Part shown: positions 28,912-45,779 of the stretch, one piece after another
Layout of the letters: every line of letters starts with the position of its first letter
Position numbering within the stretch: the stretch's first letter is position 1
From: Cacajao melanocephalus
Lineage: Eukaryota; Chordata; Mammalia; Primates; Pitheciidae
Length of the DNA stretch: 64,000 nucleotides
Reading direction: 5' to 3'
Assembly (NCBI GenBank): GCA_963573385.1
Contig: CAUYLG010071589.1
Span: 1-64,000, forward strand
Notes under the pieces: generated by a model
Told to the model about the DNA's origin: nothing
Database searches by the model: none
What the model saw: only the letters and a program-made list of their open reading frames with translations
Position numbers and translations under genes: made by a program

Positions 28912-29357
28912 TGTGGTAGGTAGAACAGGCCTCCAGAGACATCCACGTTCTTATCCCTGGAACCACTGGATATGCTGCCTTATATGGCAAAAGGGACTTT
29001 GCAGAAGTGATTGAGAGAGAAAGAGGGAGGTGGGAGAGTGAGTTGGAAAGATGTGATGATGAAAACAGAGGATGGGGTGACATGGTGGCTGGCTCTGAAG
29101 ATGGAGGAAGAAGTCAGAACCAAGGAATGTGTCCTGTAGAAGCTAGAGATGGCCAGCAAGGGGATTCTCCCCTGAAGCCTCCAGGACAAAAAACAAAAAA
29201 AAATGCCAAAAAAACAGAGCCCCTGCCAGCACCTGGATATTAGCTTTGTAAAATCCATTTTGGCCTTCTGATCTCCAGGAATATAAGATGATAAATTGGT
29301 GTCTTAAGCCACTTAATTTTTGGTAATTTGTTACAGCAGCAATAGGAAATGTATTCG
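28912..29357 (+). mobile_element. MLT1-type MaLR LTR, sense
   Basis: Starts tgtggtaggtagaacag, contains ggcaaaagggactttgcag, ccaaggaatgtg and taagccacttaat, and ends near gcagcaataggaaatgta. Part of the body after 29005 is deleted. Solo LTR. Confidence 0.85.
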
Positions 29358-29545
29358 GTGGGTAGAATGAGATGCAGCAATCTTGATTTTTTTGATTAGG
29401 GAACTATTTTTACCTCCTGAGTGACCAAATGTCCAGTTTGCCAGTAAGGAGGGCTTTCCCAGGCAGTGGACTTTCATTGCTAAAATTGGAAATGTCCCAT
29501 ACAAATTGGGACAAGTTCATCATCTATTCCGGAACCACTAGTGAG

Positions 29546-29548
<3 letters not shown>

Positions 29549-29578
<30 letters not shown>
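29549..29578. repeat. (CA)n microsatellite
   Basis: About 15 uninterrupted CA units, followed by tatataata. Confidence 0.95.
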
Positions 29579-29582
<4 letters not shown>

Positions 29583-30597
29583 ATATAAAGAACAGAGAAG
29601 TAACAAAGACCCAACTTCAGAGTGGAGGAAGATGATACCATTTAAGAAGCTCCTATCTCAGCAGGTGAAGCTGAGTAGCCACCGATCTTGCCACATTCAT
29701 CAACAGCTCTACCTGTTTTTAAATTCTATAGCCAACCTTTTGTCCCTTTTAGACTAAGGTCCCTTTTGTCCCTTGTTTTCTCTGCAATTATTGAGCATCT
29801 GCTCTTAGTTTGACTATGTATCCAGAGCTATGAAGAAATCCCAAGAAAAGTATTCAATTAGGTCTTGCTCTGAATGTGATCCTGCAATGAGGCCAGATAC
29901 AGACAATGAAACAAAATACAGAAACATGTGAAACAGCCCACACAGGGATGAATGAGAATAGTTGGGGTAAACTAAATGGGCTCTGAAGGTGGATTTGCAT
30001 GTAGGTAGAGACAGCTACTATGTTAGGAAGTGGTTTCTAAAGTCATGGATACAGGCCAGTGTTTTTCCCCAAGTCACAAAGGCCCTGGGGTGGCTTCCCT
30101 GATGAGCTTCCAGCCATCTCTCTTGTATAAGAATTTATTATTTACCTGCAAGTAATTTGGGGTACAAACTTCTATAGTAAGGGCTCAGGAGGGTCACAGG
30201 GATAGTGTCTCTGAAGCTTTAAAGATCAAAACTGTCGTGTAGAGGAACCCAAATATTATGGACCAGGAAAATCACCAGGAAGGTTAAGAATAAACAGCAA
30301 CAAAGTAGATTTCCATATTCTACCCCAGATTGTCACAAGCTCCCTAAGCGATTCTGACATGATGAATGCAGGACCCCCAATTTACAACAGTGTGCTCCAA
30401 CATGTATCCCATAGAGCACTCGTCCTTTTAGATGCTCCAGGAAAGAAGGCCTTGAGGTCGGTTAAATGAGTTTGTAGATGACAATATATTACGGTTTGCT
30501 TTTGACAGTTCACCATTCTATGTAGGTAAAGATACCTGCATAGTTTTGTTTAGTCTACCACTTCTCAAACTTACTGGACATATACATTTATATGTGA

Positions 30598-30618
30598 GAT
30601 ATATATATATATATATAT
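30598..30618. repeat. (TA)n microsatellite
   Basis: Ten uninterrupted TA/AT units. Confidence 0.93.
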
Positions 30619-32141
30619 CACATTCTCTGGCATGCATTATAGGACATACTGGGATAGGACTGAGAGAAATAAAATCAAGAAAGACACTGGTCAACAGAAC
30701 ACTCTTACAACTCTCAGAGATTAATAGGGAAGGTAGGGAGATACCATTGTTTCCAACATGCATACATAATGTTACAAATGATTTAAGGGAGAGAGAGGCA
30801 CTGAGGGAGCAGTCCCATTTGGAAGACTTTTTGCACATGGAAATCTTGGGCTTGCTTTTAACCATCCTTCTACCTCAGGCTTCTGCACAGGGTGCCTTTT
30901 GGTGACCCACCAGGGAGGGACACTGCAGGCTGAGAGAAAGAGGATGAGCTAAGCTTTGGGAGTCAAGGTCACGGGTGTGCGTGGGATATTTGGGAAACAG
31001 GCCTAACTAGTGGACCAGGTTTATTAATGGAGAAATACCAAAAGATGGAGGATAGGTCTTGGTAAAAACTTCTCTTATTTCTGTATACAAGCCCTAGGAA
31101 AGCTCTTTTGGCCAGGAATAATTCTTTTAACTGAGTTTGAACTAAAGTTCCCATTTTTCATAATACCTCAGAATCTCAGAATAGACATACAAATGTGATT
31201 ATGCAGTGATAGCAAATTCATCCTGGTAGAAAGACAGGGGGTTTCCTTAAACCAAGATTGACAGAAGAACTCAAGTAAAGATAACATAAAGGCTCGGAGA
31301 ATAAGGACCATTTGAACATTTACAAGAAAGGAAACACACCAGGACTATGTCGGGAAAACGCTGTGACAATGGCAGTGAGCTAGTGTGGAGAGAGAAAGCA
31401 ACAGATAATTTAAGGGGGGGGAACTTCACTGCATGGAAAAGTGCTAGGGCCAGTCTGAGCTGCTGCTTTTATAAATGATGTTCAGCCGGAGTACAAGTGA
31501 TGTTTCCACATTTCTAGAAAACACTAAGCTCTTCCAGGTGGTGCAATGCCAAGCTGATGGTGATAAACAGCAGATCTTTACCAAACTGGGTGAGTGGGTA
31601 GATAAGCTTCAGCATGGTAAGAGCGAGGTAATAAATTTTGAGAAAAATTAATGAAGATTATAAAAGATGACAGGCTCTGAGCTCTCAGCTATAGCCCAGA
31701 AAAGGGCTCTGAGCATCGCTCCAGGATGTGGGAGTGCACAGGGTAAGGGGACAGCTATTCTCCCCTCTTTTTCACAGGACTTGGAAATTTCTCTAAGGAG
31801 TGTGTGGAAAACTTGAATGTAAGTGTGGATAGTTGTGTCAAAATTATAAAATGGGAAATTATTTATAATAGCCAGTACACATCAGAATTACTTCACTTCT
31901 CTAAATAGCTTAAGATAATGGCAGGGAAGAGAATTAACTAAAAATGTTAAGCAGAAGGTAAGAGTGAAGATGGTTCTGAGAAGAAAACAATCTGGAGTGC
32001 TTAATGGGCATCATCTGTCAAGGCAGGGGACCCAGAAGACAGGGAAGGTAGGAGGGAAGGCCCAAGGGATGGGGTAAGAGCCCTGGGCAGAGGGAGATTC
32101 CTGGTAGTCCAAGTTTCTGGCATTCAATCACTTACACTTAA

Positions 32142-34929
<2,788 letters not shown>

Positions 34930-35559
34930 TCTACCACTCCTCTTTCATCAAGACAATGAATTATTTAAAAATTAGGGTGGAGGGAGAGGCAGGCTTGGGT
35001 GCAGTAGGACTGGGGCAGAGGTTGGAAGGATGAAGGCCTCAATTACCAGAGACAACCAAACGCAGAACAGGATTCTTGGTTCATCAGTCTTCACCCCCTC
35101 TGCCATGTGACCAGCCTTCCTGACTCTAGCTCTGGCTTAGGTGCCCCTGAGATCCTGGGTAGCTGCACAGTTCCAGAGATTCATTCATCCACAGGCCAGA
35201 ATTGGGGATTTGTGTGTTTTGGGGGCACCAAACATGACAAAATTTCCCAACTCTTTTGGACATTTTGAGGGTAATGAATAAGAACATACAAAAGCCATGG
35301 GAGTGAAAACAGGACATGATTTCAGATTGCTTCAGTGTCTTACACTGAATAATTACACTTGAAAAGCAGCATTTAATTGTCTTCAAGATGAAAACCTTTC
35401 CCCTACCCCTATTCCTGGGCCTTGAAGTGAAGAGAGATTGGCAGAGAGAGCTGTAAAACCATTTAGCTCATTATCTCATCTTATTTTAGAGCCTCCAATC
35501 CACCACCCATCAGCACTGAGCAATCTGTAACTCAATTAATGATAATGTCAGAGATAAGG
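34930..35559. other. Intron, nothing recognised
   Basis: Unique sequence without a supported exon. Confidence 0.45.
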
Positions 35560-35775
35560 ACAACTGCTGAGTACAGATTAGGCACAAGAGGTGCTATATA
35601 CCATGTATTTGATCCTCACAACAATTCCTCAAGAGAGGGACTGTGAGTTCCATTTTATAGATGAGGAAACTGAGGCACAGCCAATTTAAGTAATTCACTG
35701 CAAGCTAAGTGGCTAGTAAGTGGCTAAGCTGCAGTTGGGCCCCAGTTCACCAAACACCACGGCCTGCAGTCTTTG
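35560..35775 (-). mobile_element. MIR SINE, antisense
   Basis: Contains gatcctcacaacaattcc, gatgaggaaactgaggcaca and the agctaagtggctagtaag segment. One of the better preserved MIRs here. Confidence 0.8.
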
Positions 35776-36339
35776 CCTTCTTGCTTCTGCCTTGGAAAAA
35801 TTGCTCTTGGCTCCCTAATGACTGCGATTTCTCACTTATTTGAAACATTAAAGGCCTCAATTTAAATCTCCACCTACCTAGAAGAGTTGTATTTCATCAC
35901 TTTTTTTAATACAAAAGGGACAATCTTATGCGATAGAATAGCACATATTCATTCATCAAGACTTGAAGATAGATGTAGCTTTCAATTATAGAGGGAATTC
36001 TATTTCAACAGAGTTATATATTGATTTTGCTTTTCATATTGATTTTACAGCCAGCTCTGAAAAGTGAATGAGTGTTTGATAATTTTACTTACCAGAGCTA
36101 ACTGAAGCAGATACTTGTGAAGCCACTGGGGAGGTGAATCATATCCAAATCAACAGGTTAATTTTGGAGATCTGAGAGATATTTTTGGCTCACTGCAGAA
36201 AAGTAACCATCACTAAAAACAACATCTACTTACATGATTTCTTTAAACAAACCTATTCATCCCCACCCACCCCCAACCCCTTGCATCTAACAAATAACTA
36301 GTGTCTCTCTGAATGGTAGATCATGTTCAGGCATAATAA

Positions 36340-36595
36340 TAATAAAGAGCTCACTCTTCTGTGTGCTTTATGCACAGTTAAGCCATCACATTCTTGCAAC
36401 AGCTGCATGAAGTAGGCACTAATGTCAGCAATAGCAGTAGATGCAGCATTTCACGTCAAGGAAACCGAGGCAAAGAGAGATTAAGTAGCTTGTCTGAATC
36501 TACCATTCAGGAAGTGGCAGAGCTGGATTGGGCAGTCTGCCCCAGAGTCTGCCTGAGTCCAGTGCTTCAGCCTGCTACACTGAGCTGCGATGCAC
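36340..36595 (-). mobile_element. MIR SINE, antisense
   Basis: cacattcttgcaacagctgc, gaaaccgaggcaaagagaga and the gaagtggcagagctgg segment follow the antisense MIR order. Almost full length. Confidence 0.75.
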
Positions 36596-36703
36596 GGAGT
36601 GACAAACATCAATTAGTTTAAATGTTTGCTGAATTACTGCCCACTTTAGATGGAGATTGAGCAGTTTTTTTCCCTCACAAGAATTAATTTTCTAAAAGCC
36701 ACC

Positions 36704-36877
36704 AAGCATTTCAAACATATAGACAAAATAGAAGATAATTTAACACTGGCCACCACCCAAATGGAACAATACTTAATATTTTAAATATTAAGCATTTAAA
36801 ACATATGGACAAAACAGGACATAGTTTAACAAACACTGTGTGATCACCACCCAGATGGAAAAATTCTTAATATTTTA
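36704..36877 (+). repeat. Diverged tandem duplication, two units of about 80-88 bp
   Basis: Unit 1 (36704-36783) and unit 2 (36790-36877) both run from aagcattt through acatatrgacaaaa, tttaaca and ccacccaratgga to cttaatatttta. Confidence 0.85.
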
Positions 36878-37705
36878 CCCTCAAAGGCAGGGAGAGGTAA
36901 AGCCCTCTTTTCTTTCAACTCCCTCTCTTCTGCTTCTAGCTCCCAGATCGTACTGCACTTCAGAAGTTGTATTTTTGTTTCATCCATCTTGTTTTTATGC
37001 TTTTCTCTCATTTTGTGAGTATGCATACATCAACATCATGTTTAAACTACACACAAAAGGTGTCATACTACACAGATCCTTCTGCATCTCCTTATTCCAC
37101 ATCCTGTTTTCAAGATGTATCTTGTTTAGTCATTTAGTTGCTTAGATAAATATATTGTATCTTCAAGTTTCCTACTGATGGACATTGAAGTTCTTTCCAT
37201 TTTCTGCAAGCAAAAAAGTCCACAAACACGTCTCTTTGTGTGCTCATACACAACAGTCTCCTGGGGTCTACACCTAGAACCTGATTGCCAAGTCCTGCAG
37301 CAGCAAGGGCTGCCAATAGCTCTCCAGAGGGACTGCACTCATTTTCACTCCCAGCAGCAGTGTCTGAGTTCCTGTGGTTCCACTTCCTCATCAACACTTC
37401 AAATCATCCAACTTTTTAATTTTTGCCAATCTGATAGGTATAAAATGGTACCTTGTTTTAATAGGCATGTCCCTGATTGCTAGTGAGAGTCAATATATTT
37501 TTGTGTTTATTGGGCTTTAAGGTTTTTCTCTTCTGCAAATTACTTGTTCATATAATTTACTCATTTTTTTTCAGTTGAATTATATATCTTTTTCTTTTTT
37601 GTACATTTTGCTTATGATACCAAGCCTCTGCTGATCACAGGGGTGGCAACTATCTCCTCCCAGTCTGTAGCATTATATTTTAACTTCACTATGTGTCTTT
37701 AGCAC

Positions 37706-38007
37706 AGAAATCTATTTTTTTTTTTTGAGACAGAGTTTTGCTCTTGTTGCCCAGGCTGGAGTGTAATGGCACAGTATCAGCTCACCACAATCTTCACATC
37801 CTGGGTTCAAGAGATTCTCCTGCCTCAGCCTCCTGAGTAGCTGGGATTACAGGCATGTGCCTGTAATTTTGTATTTTTGGTACAGACGGGGTTTCTCCAT
37901 GTTGGTTAGGCTGGTCTTGAACTCCAGACCTCAGGTGATCAGCCTGCCTCGGCCTCCCAAAGTGCTGAGATTACAGGCATGAGCCTCTGTGCCCAGCGAG
38001 AAATCTA
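37706..38007 (-). mobile_element. Alu, antisense, with 9-bp target duplication
   Basis: agaaatcta at 37706-37714 and 37999-38007 flanks an Alu with a T-run. About 15 bp are lost near 37865. Confidence 0.92.
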
Positions 38008-38526
38008 AATTTTTAATAGTCAAATTTATCAATCTTTTCCTTGATGGTTGGTAGTTTCTGTATCTCATTTTAAAAATTGTTCTCTTGCCCTGAGGTGATA
38101 AAAGATAATCATATATTTTCCAGAGGTTTAAAGGTTTTGTTTTTCGCATTTAGGTCTTCGATCAATCTGAAAATTATCTGTACATATTGCATGAGGTTGG
38201 GAATCTTTTACTCCCCACAATTTATTCTATTCATTGAATAGCTCATCCTTCTGCTACCGATCTGGTAGGCCCCTTCTTTTCATATCAGGTTTCTATACTG
38301 CATAGATCTGTTTTTGAGTTTTTTTCCTCTGTTCCATTTGTCTGTTTCAGCCCCAAAACCACGTTTTCTTAATTAACTCATAAGTCACGATAGGCCAAGG
38401 GAGGTGCCCTCTATCACCCTCACTTTATTCTGCTTAGAAACTGTCTTGCTTATTATTGCCTTTATTCTTCTATAGGAATTTTAGGATCATATGATCAAAT
38501 GCCATGAGAACGCTATGTTAATTTGA

Positions 38527-38838
<312 letters not shown>

Positions 38839-39562
38839 TAAACTGGTATTTTTATGATACTGAATCTTCCTCTCCATTAACATATGTCTCTCCATTCAGT
38901 CAGATCTCCTTCTGTGTCCTTCAGTCACGTTTACAGTCCTCTCCATAAAGCTCTTGCAGACCTTTCATTAGATGTACCACTAGCTACCTTATAGTTCTGG
39001 TTGCTGCTGTTGGTCTAAATTTTCTGTTACAGTTTCTAAATTATTAATGATGCAAAGGAGCCCAACTGATCCCTGTATACTAATCTCCAATTGAAACATT
39101 TTGCTGAGCTCTGTTATGAATTCTAATATATTTTATATAGCATCTCTTGGATTTTTTTATATAGACAACATTGCCTAGACAAAATGATTGTTTTCTTTGA
39201 CCCCCTATTTCTTTTTCCTGTTTTATGACACCAGTAGAAACATCCAGCACAGTGTTGAATAGAAAGTGTTACATGGCATCCCTGTCTTGTTCTTAACTTT
39301 AACAGGATTGTCTCCCTGAGTATGCAATGTTTGCTGTGGGTTTTGATGGATACCCCTTATCAAGTTATCTTCCTTTTATTTCTATTTTGCTAAGGCATTG
39401 TTTGCTTTTAAGTAGAAATGTATCCAATTTTGGCAAATACTTTCTTTGTATCCACTGAGACTATCATATAGTTTATCTCTTCTAATATGTAAATTTAACC
39501 AACTATTCAGACTTTTTGATTTAAATCATCACTGTATTCCCAGGATAAGCCTTACTTGGTCA

Positions 39563-39978
<416 letters not shown>

Positions 39979-40357
39979 ATCTATTACTATCTTTTTCTAT
40001 TTCTGAGAGTGTTTATGTAAGGTGGGGATTAGCTATTTTTTGACAGTTTTAGTAAATCTTATCTATAAAGCCATTGTGTTAGTGTATATCTTGAGCGTGA
40101 GGATGAGGTGAGGAATCAATTTTTTAAATGTTTACTCAGGTGTAAAACAGCAATTGTCCCCTAAATAACACACACTTATGATACTTCACTTAGCAAGCAT
40201 TTTAAGCTCAACAGATTTTTCCTTACTTTTCCTAGCATATCCACAAAGTAGTTGTTCTGAATGGTAGATCACTCTGAGGAATAAAGTGATAAACATCATA
40301 TACTAGTAAAATTTTCAATTATTAGCTTCTTTGTTTTATCTTAAGAGGGGAGACGGA

Positions 40358-40652
40358 GGCTGGGTACACACACCTGTAATCCCAGCACTTTGGAAGGCTG
40401 AGGTGGGCAGATCACTTGAGGTCAGGAGTTCCAGACCAGCCTGGCCAACATGGTAAAAACCTGTCTCTACTAAAAAATACAAAAATTAGCCAGGTGTGAT
40501 GGCACATGCCTATAATTCCAGCTACTTGGGAGGCTAAAGCAGGAGAATCACTTGAGCCTGGCAGGTGGAGGCTTCATTTAGCTAAGATCGTGCCACTGCA
40601 CTCCAGCCTGGGTGACACAGCAAGAATCTGTCTCAAAAAAAAAAAAAAAAAA
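40358..40652 (+). mobile_element. Alu, sense
   Basis: ggctgggtacacacacctgt start, with the early promoter region altered, and an A-run tail of 18 bases. Confidence 0.92.
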
Positions 40653-40798
40653 GACTGAGAAGCTGTTTCTCAAAATATTTTTTCTTTAATACTTCATGAC
40701 AAAATATAATTCATGAGCCCTGAGAAAAGTCAGAAAAGACAAACAAGCTAATAGAAGGAAATGAGACCCCACAATCCCCTCAGGCATCACAGTTAGTG

Positions 40799-41173
40799 TG
40801 TATATTAGTCCATTCTGATGCTGCTATGAAGAAATACTAGAGACTGGGTGATTTATAAGGAAAGAAGTTTAACTGACTCACAGTTCAGCATGGCTGGGGA
40901 GGCCAAAGGAAACTTGCAATCATGGCAGAAGGGGAAAGAAACACGTCCTTCTTCACAGGGCAGCAGGATGGAGAAGTGCCAAGCAAAAGGGGGAAAAGCC
41001 CCTTATAAAACCATAAGATCTCGTGAAAACTCACTCACTCTCATGGGAACAGCATGAAGGTAACCACCCCCATGATTAAATTACCTCCCACTGGGTCCCT
41101 CCCATGACATGTGGGGATTATGGGAACTACAATTCAAGATGAGATTTGGGTGGGAACACAGCCAAACCATATA
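40799..41173 (-). mobile_element. THE1-type MaLR solo LTR, antisense
   Basis: tattagtccattctgatgct, ccataagatctcgtgaaaac, cctcccactgggtccctccc and acagccaaaccatat are in the antisense THE1 order. No internal region adjoins it. I could not find a clean target duplication. Confidence 0.9.
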
Positions 41174-41179
41174 TTCTTC

Positions 41180-41410
41180 CAAACATTCTCCCAGGCATGT
41201 GCACTTTAATATTCACAAACACGGGACCAATGAACACTATTTTCTCGCCTGCATTTAAATCAACATTCTAAGGATATCTTTCCATGACAACAAATGTACG
41301 ACATCATCTTTTTTTTACAATAGCACATGCCACCATTTTCTCTACCAGTCCCCTCTTGGTAGGTTTCAAACTGTTTCCAGTTTTTGCTATGAAGTATCTG
41401 CAGAAAGTAA
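41180..41410 (-). mobile_element. L1 3'-end fragment, antisense
   Basis: ctcttggtaggtttcaaact followed by gtttccagtttttgctatg resembles antisense L1 ORF2 3' end. Short and diverged. Confidence 0.5.
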
Positions 41411-44400
41411 CAACCCAGCACCTGGCTGCCTGTTGGGGAAAAGGGTGCCTATTGGCACATGGTAGGATTCCCTTCTAATGCTCCCACTGGCAGGGGACAC
41501 CGAAGAGGAGCTCCGTGAAAACTTCTGGCTCTGCCCGCCTCATCTCATCCTTCCCTCTAGAGGCCTGCTTGCCCAATTCAAAGCCAAAAGGAGGCTCAAC
41601 CCTTCACAAGAACAGTTTTGCCCTAACCCAACTGACTGAAATAGTCGGATGACAGCCAAACAGTACCAGCAATCAAGCCAGTGCTCCCTGAGGGTGCTTC
41701 CCTGGCTGCCAACCATGCCCTGACTCTCTTGTGCCATAGCTGAAACCAGGGGACCCTCATCCAGGTGGAAGAGGCACAGCTGACAGGCTGTTTGTTGCAG
41801 CTGAAGGTTCCTTCCCACCATGAGCTCCTGGCCAACCCTTATGTCCCTCTTGCAGGGGAGGCTGGCCCTCACACCGAGCTCAGTGGTAGCCCCGTTCCTG
41901 TGCTGCACTGTGACCGGCCCTCCACTTTCCGCATCTGGAGCTGAGTTCTTGGGGACTGATGCTCAGACAACCTGTGAATCCCCATAAGCAGAACAGTGCC
42001 TACTATATAGAAGTTGCTCAGTATGTGTCTTGTAAATGAATGACTGAATGATTTCAGCGTGTTTGTGCTTGTTCTTTGAGGCCCTGATTCTGTCAGTTCA
42101 GGACCCACACCTGGAAGGAGGTGCATACTCACAATGTGCAAGTGGAACTGAATGCACTCAAATGCCTTATGAACTGAGCACAAGGTCCGCCCTTTGCCTT
42201 TCATACAGAGCTGCCTGGTTGGCCCGTTGGGCTCTACCCGTCTTTGCCCCAACAACAGCAGCATCACCTGGAGGCCAGATACGTCGCCCACCATGCTCTC
42301 AGTGTTCAGTTTCTGCAGTAACCCTCTCTCCATGGCAGCAGTACTCCTCCCTCCTACCACTCTTGGAGCCTCCCCATTTATGCCCCTTCACACTCATGAG
42401 CTATTTTAATATACTGAGGAGCTGTCGGGCATTGGAATAGCACAGTCCATTTTTTGTCTCTCTGGGTAATCCTCTCTCTCTGCTGGCAGCTCCCAAACTT
42501 TCTCCACCACAGTAGGCACCCAAGAACCCAGGCTCAGAACACCACACTGCTAACAAGGACACCAGTAGGATGCCACATTCAGAACTGTGGGAGCATGCCA
42601 ACACAGTAATATGTGAAATTAGCAAACAGCTTAATGCAATAAAAATGTTAGTCTTTGGAATGCTGTAATTTTTGGAGTATGGATGCAGAACCTAAAATGT
42701 GCAAAACAATAACATGGAACAAACTCCAGTCTATCTTGGAAAAAAGAAACAAAACATGGCCTGTGGCAGTGGATATTTAAACCTAAAGGACTGAGGCTAC
42801 TAGAAGGTGCTCTAATTAATTAATGTAGTAACATGTAAACACTTAGCTTAGTGAGCTTAACAACAACCAGACAAACTGTTAGCTGTACTTGAGAGGTTGG
42901 AACACACAAGGGAGAAGAAACCAGAAGGTACTTCTGGATGGGAGATGATTTGGCAGACAGCATTACAGCTTCCTCAATGTTCTACTTGATTTTTTTTAGT
43001 GAAATATGAATCCTGAACAATGACATTTTTGGATTTCAGTCAATCTGAACGTGGAACAGCAAGAAAGGAACATGTAATACATTGCTTACAATCTCCCTTA
43101 CATATATTCTGTAGTAAAACTGGGTTTACAGATTTAAGACAAGTCAAGCTACATTTTTAATATTTGCTGGTGTCATGGTCAATATCTGGCCTGTGGAATG
43201 ACAGTGCTGACGGATGTTATTAGCAGATGGGAGGTAGTATGGCACCCTCAAGATCTCCTGAGGTTGGGCTTCTAGGCTCTGCTGGAACTGCTACTGTGAT
43301 AGAACCACTCTGAGTCCATGGGGAATCCCATTCACCTCACATAAAGGGAGGGGCCAAGTAGCTGTCGTCGAGGCTTGACTTCCTGGAATTTTCTCAGAAA
43401 TGTAACTTTCTTTCAGGCTTCCTTTCTAAATTAAGCACTAAGGACACAAATGGCTCAGAACAGAATTTTTTATACTTCATGGTTATAAAATATAGTACCA
43501 CCAAAAGGTTTCACTGTTTTCCAACCAGATCACCAGGTGTGGTCACTCAAAGATGCTGAGAATGGCTATCCCGCACAATCAAGATGCCAGGGTTATATCT
43601 ATGGAGTAGCTCCTCGCATACAGGGAAAACCAGAGAGCGCAGCCCTGGTCCTGACTCTCACCACTGAGCCAGCAGCAGGAAGTAGAAGAGAGAGCCTAGC
43701 CTCCAGCCCTGCGCCTGCCACCCCCAATACACTCTTTGTGTGCCATGGGCCCATCTCTTTACCCGCTGGTTTCTAGGTCTTAAATGAGAAAGCAGAGAAG
43801 AATATTCTGCTAATTTGCTTTCTCTTCTTGATTTCATAGTAACCCCTTAAGTATGAGAAATTGAATTTTTGTCATCATTTGGGCACACATCAGATGTGCG
43901 CTGATGCCTGTGGAGGGGTCCTCCACGGTTCTCCTCTCTGTGCTGGTTCCCTGCCGCCCCCATTCTGCTCCTGCCATTCTTCACAAATGGGATCCTCCTG
44001 CTTCTCCCTCACTCTGTTAACACCTGGGTCGTCGACCTTGGCGCCTCCAGCTTTCCTTATCTGAGGCTTGCCTCCAAAATGCCACTCACTCCCCCTGTTT
44101 TCTTAGGGCCCTTGAGTCCTCCATTAAACCTCAGCTTCCTCTGTGAGGCCTTGGCCTGTGCTCGCCATAGAGCGTGCGGTCAGCAGGCGTCATGCTGGCT
44201 TTCCCCAAGGCATTTTCCTGTGTTGGCCACAGTGCCCACAGAACAAACCACAGACTACCAGGCCCCCAGGCCCCTGGCCCCAGCAGACCGCCCTGTGCTG
44301 ACGCAGCTGTGGGTGGGACTCGTGTCTGAAACCTCAAGGCCAGCTCTTCCCACTGGCTCCACATCCCAGCTGCCCTGCCTGTCTCCCCAGCCTCATCCCG

Positions 44401-44599
44401 TTTTGTTCAGCCCAAGTCCTCCCTGAGCCAAGCACGCCCTGCTGCCCACCCCGTTCCCGTTCCCATCTTCTGCAAATGGGTCTAGTTAAGGGACCACCAT
44501 CTGGCTTCAATTGTTTGTTCCCTGGCAGCTCCAAGAGGGGAGACCTTTGATAGAGACAGGAGACAGCCAAGGATACCTAGCGAAACCCTCCATTCAAGC
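41411..44599. other. Intron, mostly unique sequence
   Basis: No exon called. Long overlapping frames at 41540-41908, 41869-42360 (minus) and 42048-42440 (plus) compete with each other and show no family motif. 41985-42050 resembles an L2/MIR 3' end. Confidence 0.45.
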
Positions 44600-44639
44600 C
44601 TAAAACAGCCTGAAAGCTTAAAGACCCGACAGCTGGGCC

Positions 44640-44765
44640 CATATAAAACTCGCAACACAGAGGAAGAACTGCCCCGTCTGCCCGCCCTTTTCCGACTGCT
44701 TCTCGCAGAAGATATGCACATGCGCACTGGGGGGACGGGGGCGGAGCCTCTGGATTTCGCGCCTT
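44640..44765 (+). promoter_or_regulatory. Intronic GC-rich promoter-like patch
   Basis: Within about 125 bp there is a TATAAAA at 44642-44648, an NRF1-like tgcacatgcgcac at 44715-44727, a GC box ggggcggag at 44737-44745 and an E2F-like tttcgcgcc at 44755-44763. About a dozen CpGs stand in otherwise CpG-poor intron. Motif orientation allows either strand. No transcript is evident, so function is inferred. Confidence 0.4.
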
Positions 44766-45779
44766 GGGCAGGGGGAGGAGCCTGGACTCTAGCTCGAGTG
44801 TGCCGGCCAGGAATCCAGTCTGTGAAGTGGAAGCCTGTTAGCATGACCTCTTTTTTTTTTCTGAGAGCTTTCTTTTGATACATTCTGCTCTCTTCCCCTT
44901 TCATTGTGTCTGCGGGCACCGTCTTTCGTGGTCATGTGAGAAGAACCCGGTTTTAGCTGAACTAAGGAGCAAAAATGTCTACATCACCTTGACTGTCGTG
45001 TTCACCATGGTATCCCTGACATGTGCTAGGAACTCGGTAATATAAACTTCAGAAAATAAATAGTGACTGGGCAGCCCCGGAGGAGGCCTGAGGAGGGAAT
45101 GGCCACAGCAGGACAGAGGAGCTGTGGTTTTGTTTTAACCTGGCTTTCACCACAAACTCAATTTAACCGCTCTCACCAAATAGTCTTGTGATTGACCCTG
45201 ACGAGTGTTTGGAAACATGGGAGGACATTTTTGGCTGTCACACATATGAGTGGGGGGTTCCAAAGGCTGTTGCCGGGGGCAGATAGGCTAACTACTGTAA
45301 TCCTGGAACGCTGAGGGCACCCCTGATACTTAGGCTTACCTGGCTGCCGGCAGCATGGGACCCTCTCTCAGTCTCTGCTTTCCTAACTCCAGCTCTCCTG
45401 GCCCCTCTCAGCCTCCTCCAGACCTCCTCCTCCTCTGTCTATGCCTCATGTCTGGGTGTCCTCCTGAGCTCTCTCAGGGTCCTCTTCTCTCGCTAGAACT
45501 CCTCAAGTGTGAGATGCCACCCCTGTCCCATGGACTCCCCCTGCCCCCTAGGTTCTCCAGTCCAGGGGCTCTCCCACCTGTAACTGCTTGCCTGACCTCC
45601 GCCTGGATTCCCACAGATCCCTCCCCATCCACATGCAACATTTCTCTCGGCTTCTTTCTCCAACCCTCTTGAAGTCTTCTCCTTGTATTATACGTGACTC
45701 TGCCACCAGCCTGTGTCCAGACAAGAACCTGGGGACCATGCTTGCTTTATTTCTCTCCCTCACCTCCCATATCTAACGA

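Noticed and set aside
41540..42440. Overlapping frames of 122, 163 and 130 codons
   Set aside because: They overlap each other on opposite strands without family motifs, as expected by chance in moderately GC-rich unique sequence.
44482..44919. 145-codon minus-strand frame over the GC-rich patch
   Set aside because: It starts at GTG, is biased by CpG content and shows no domain. The patch is better read as regulatory.
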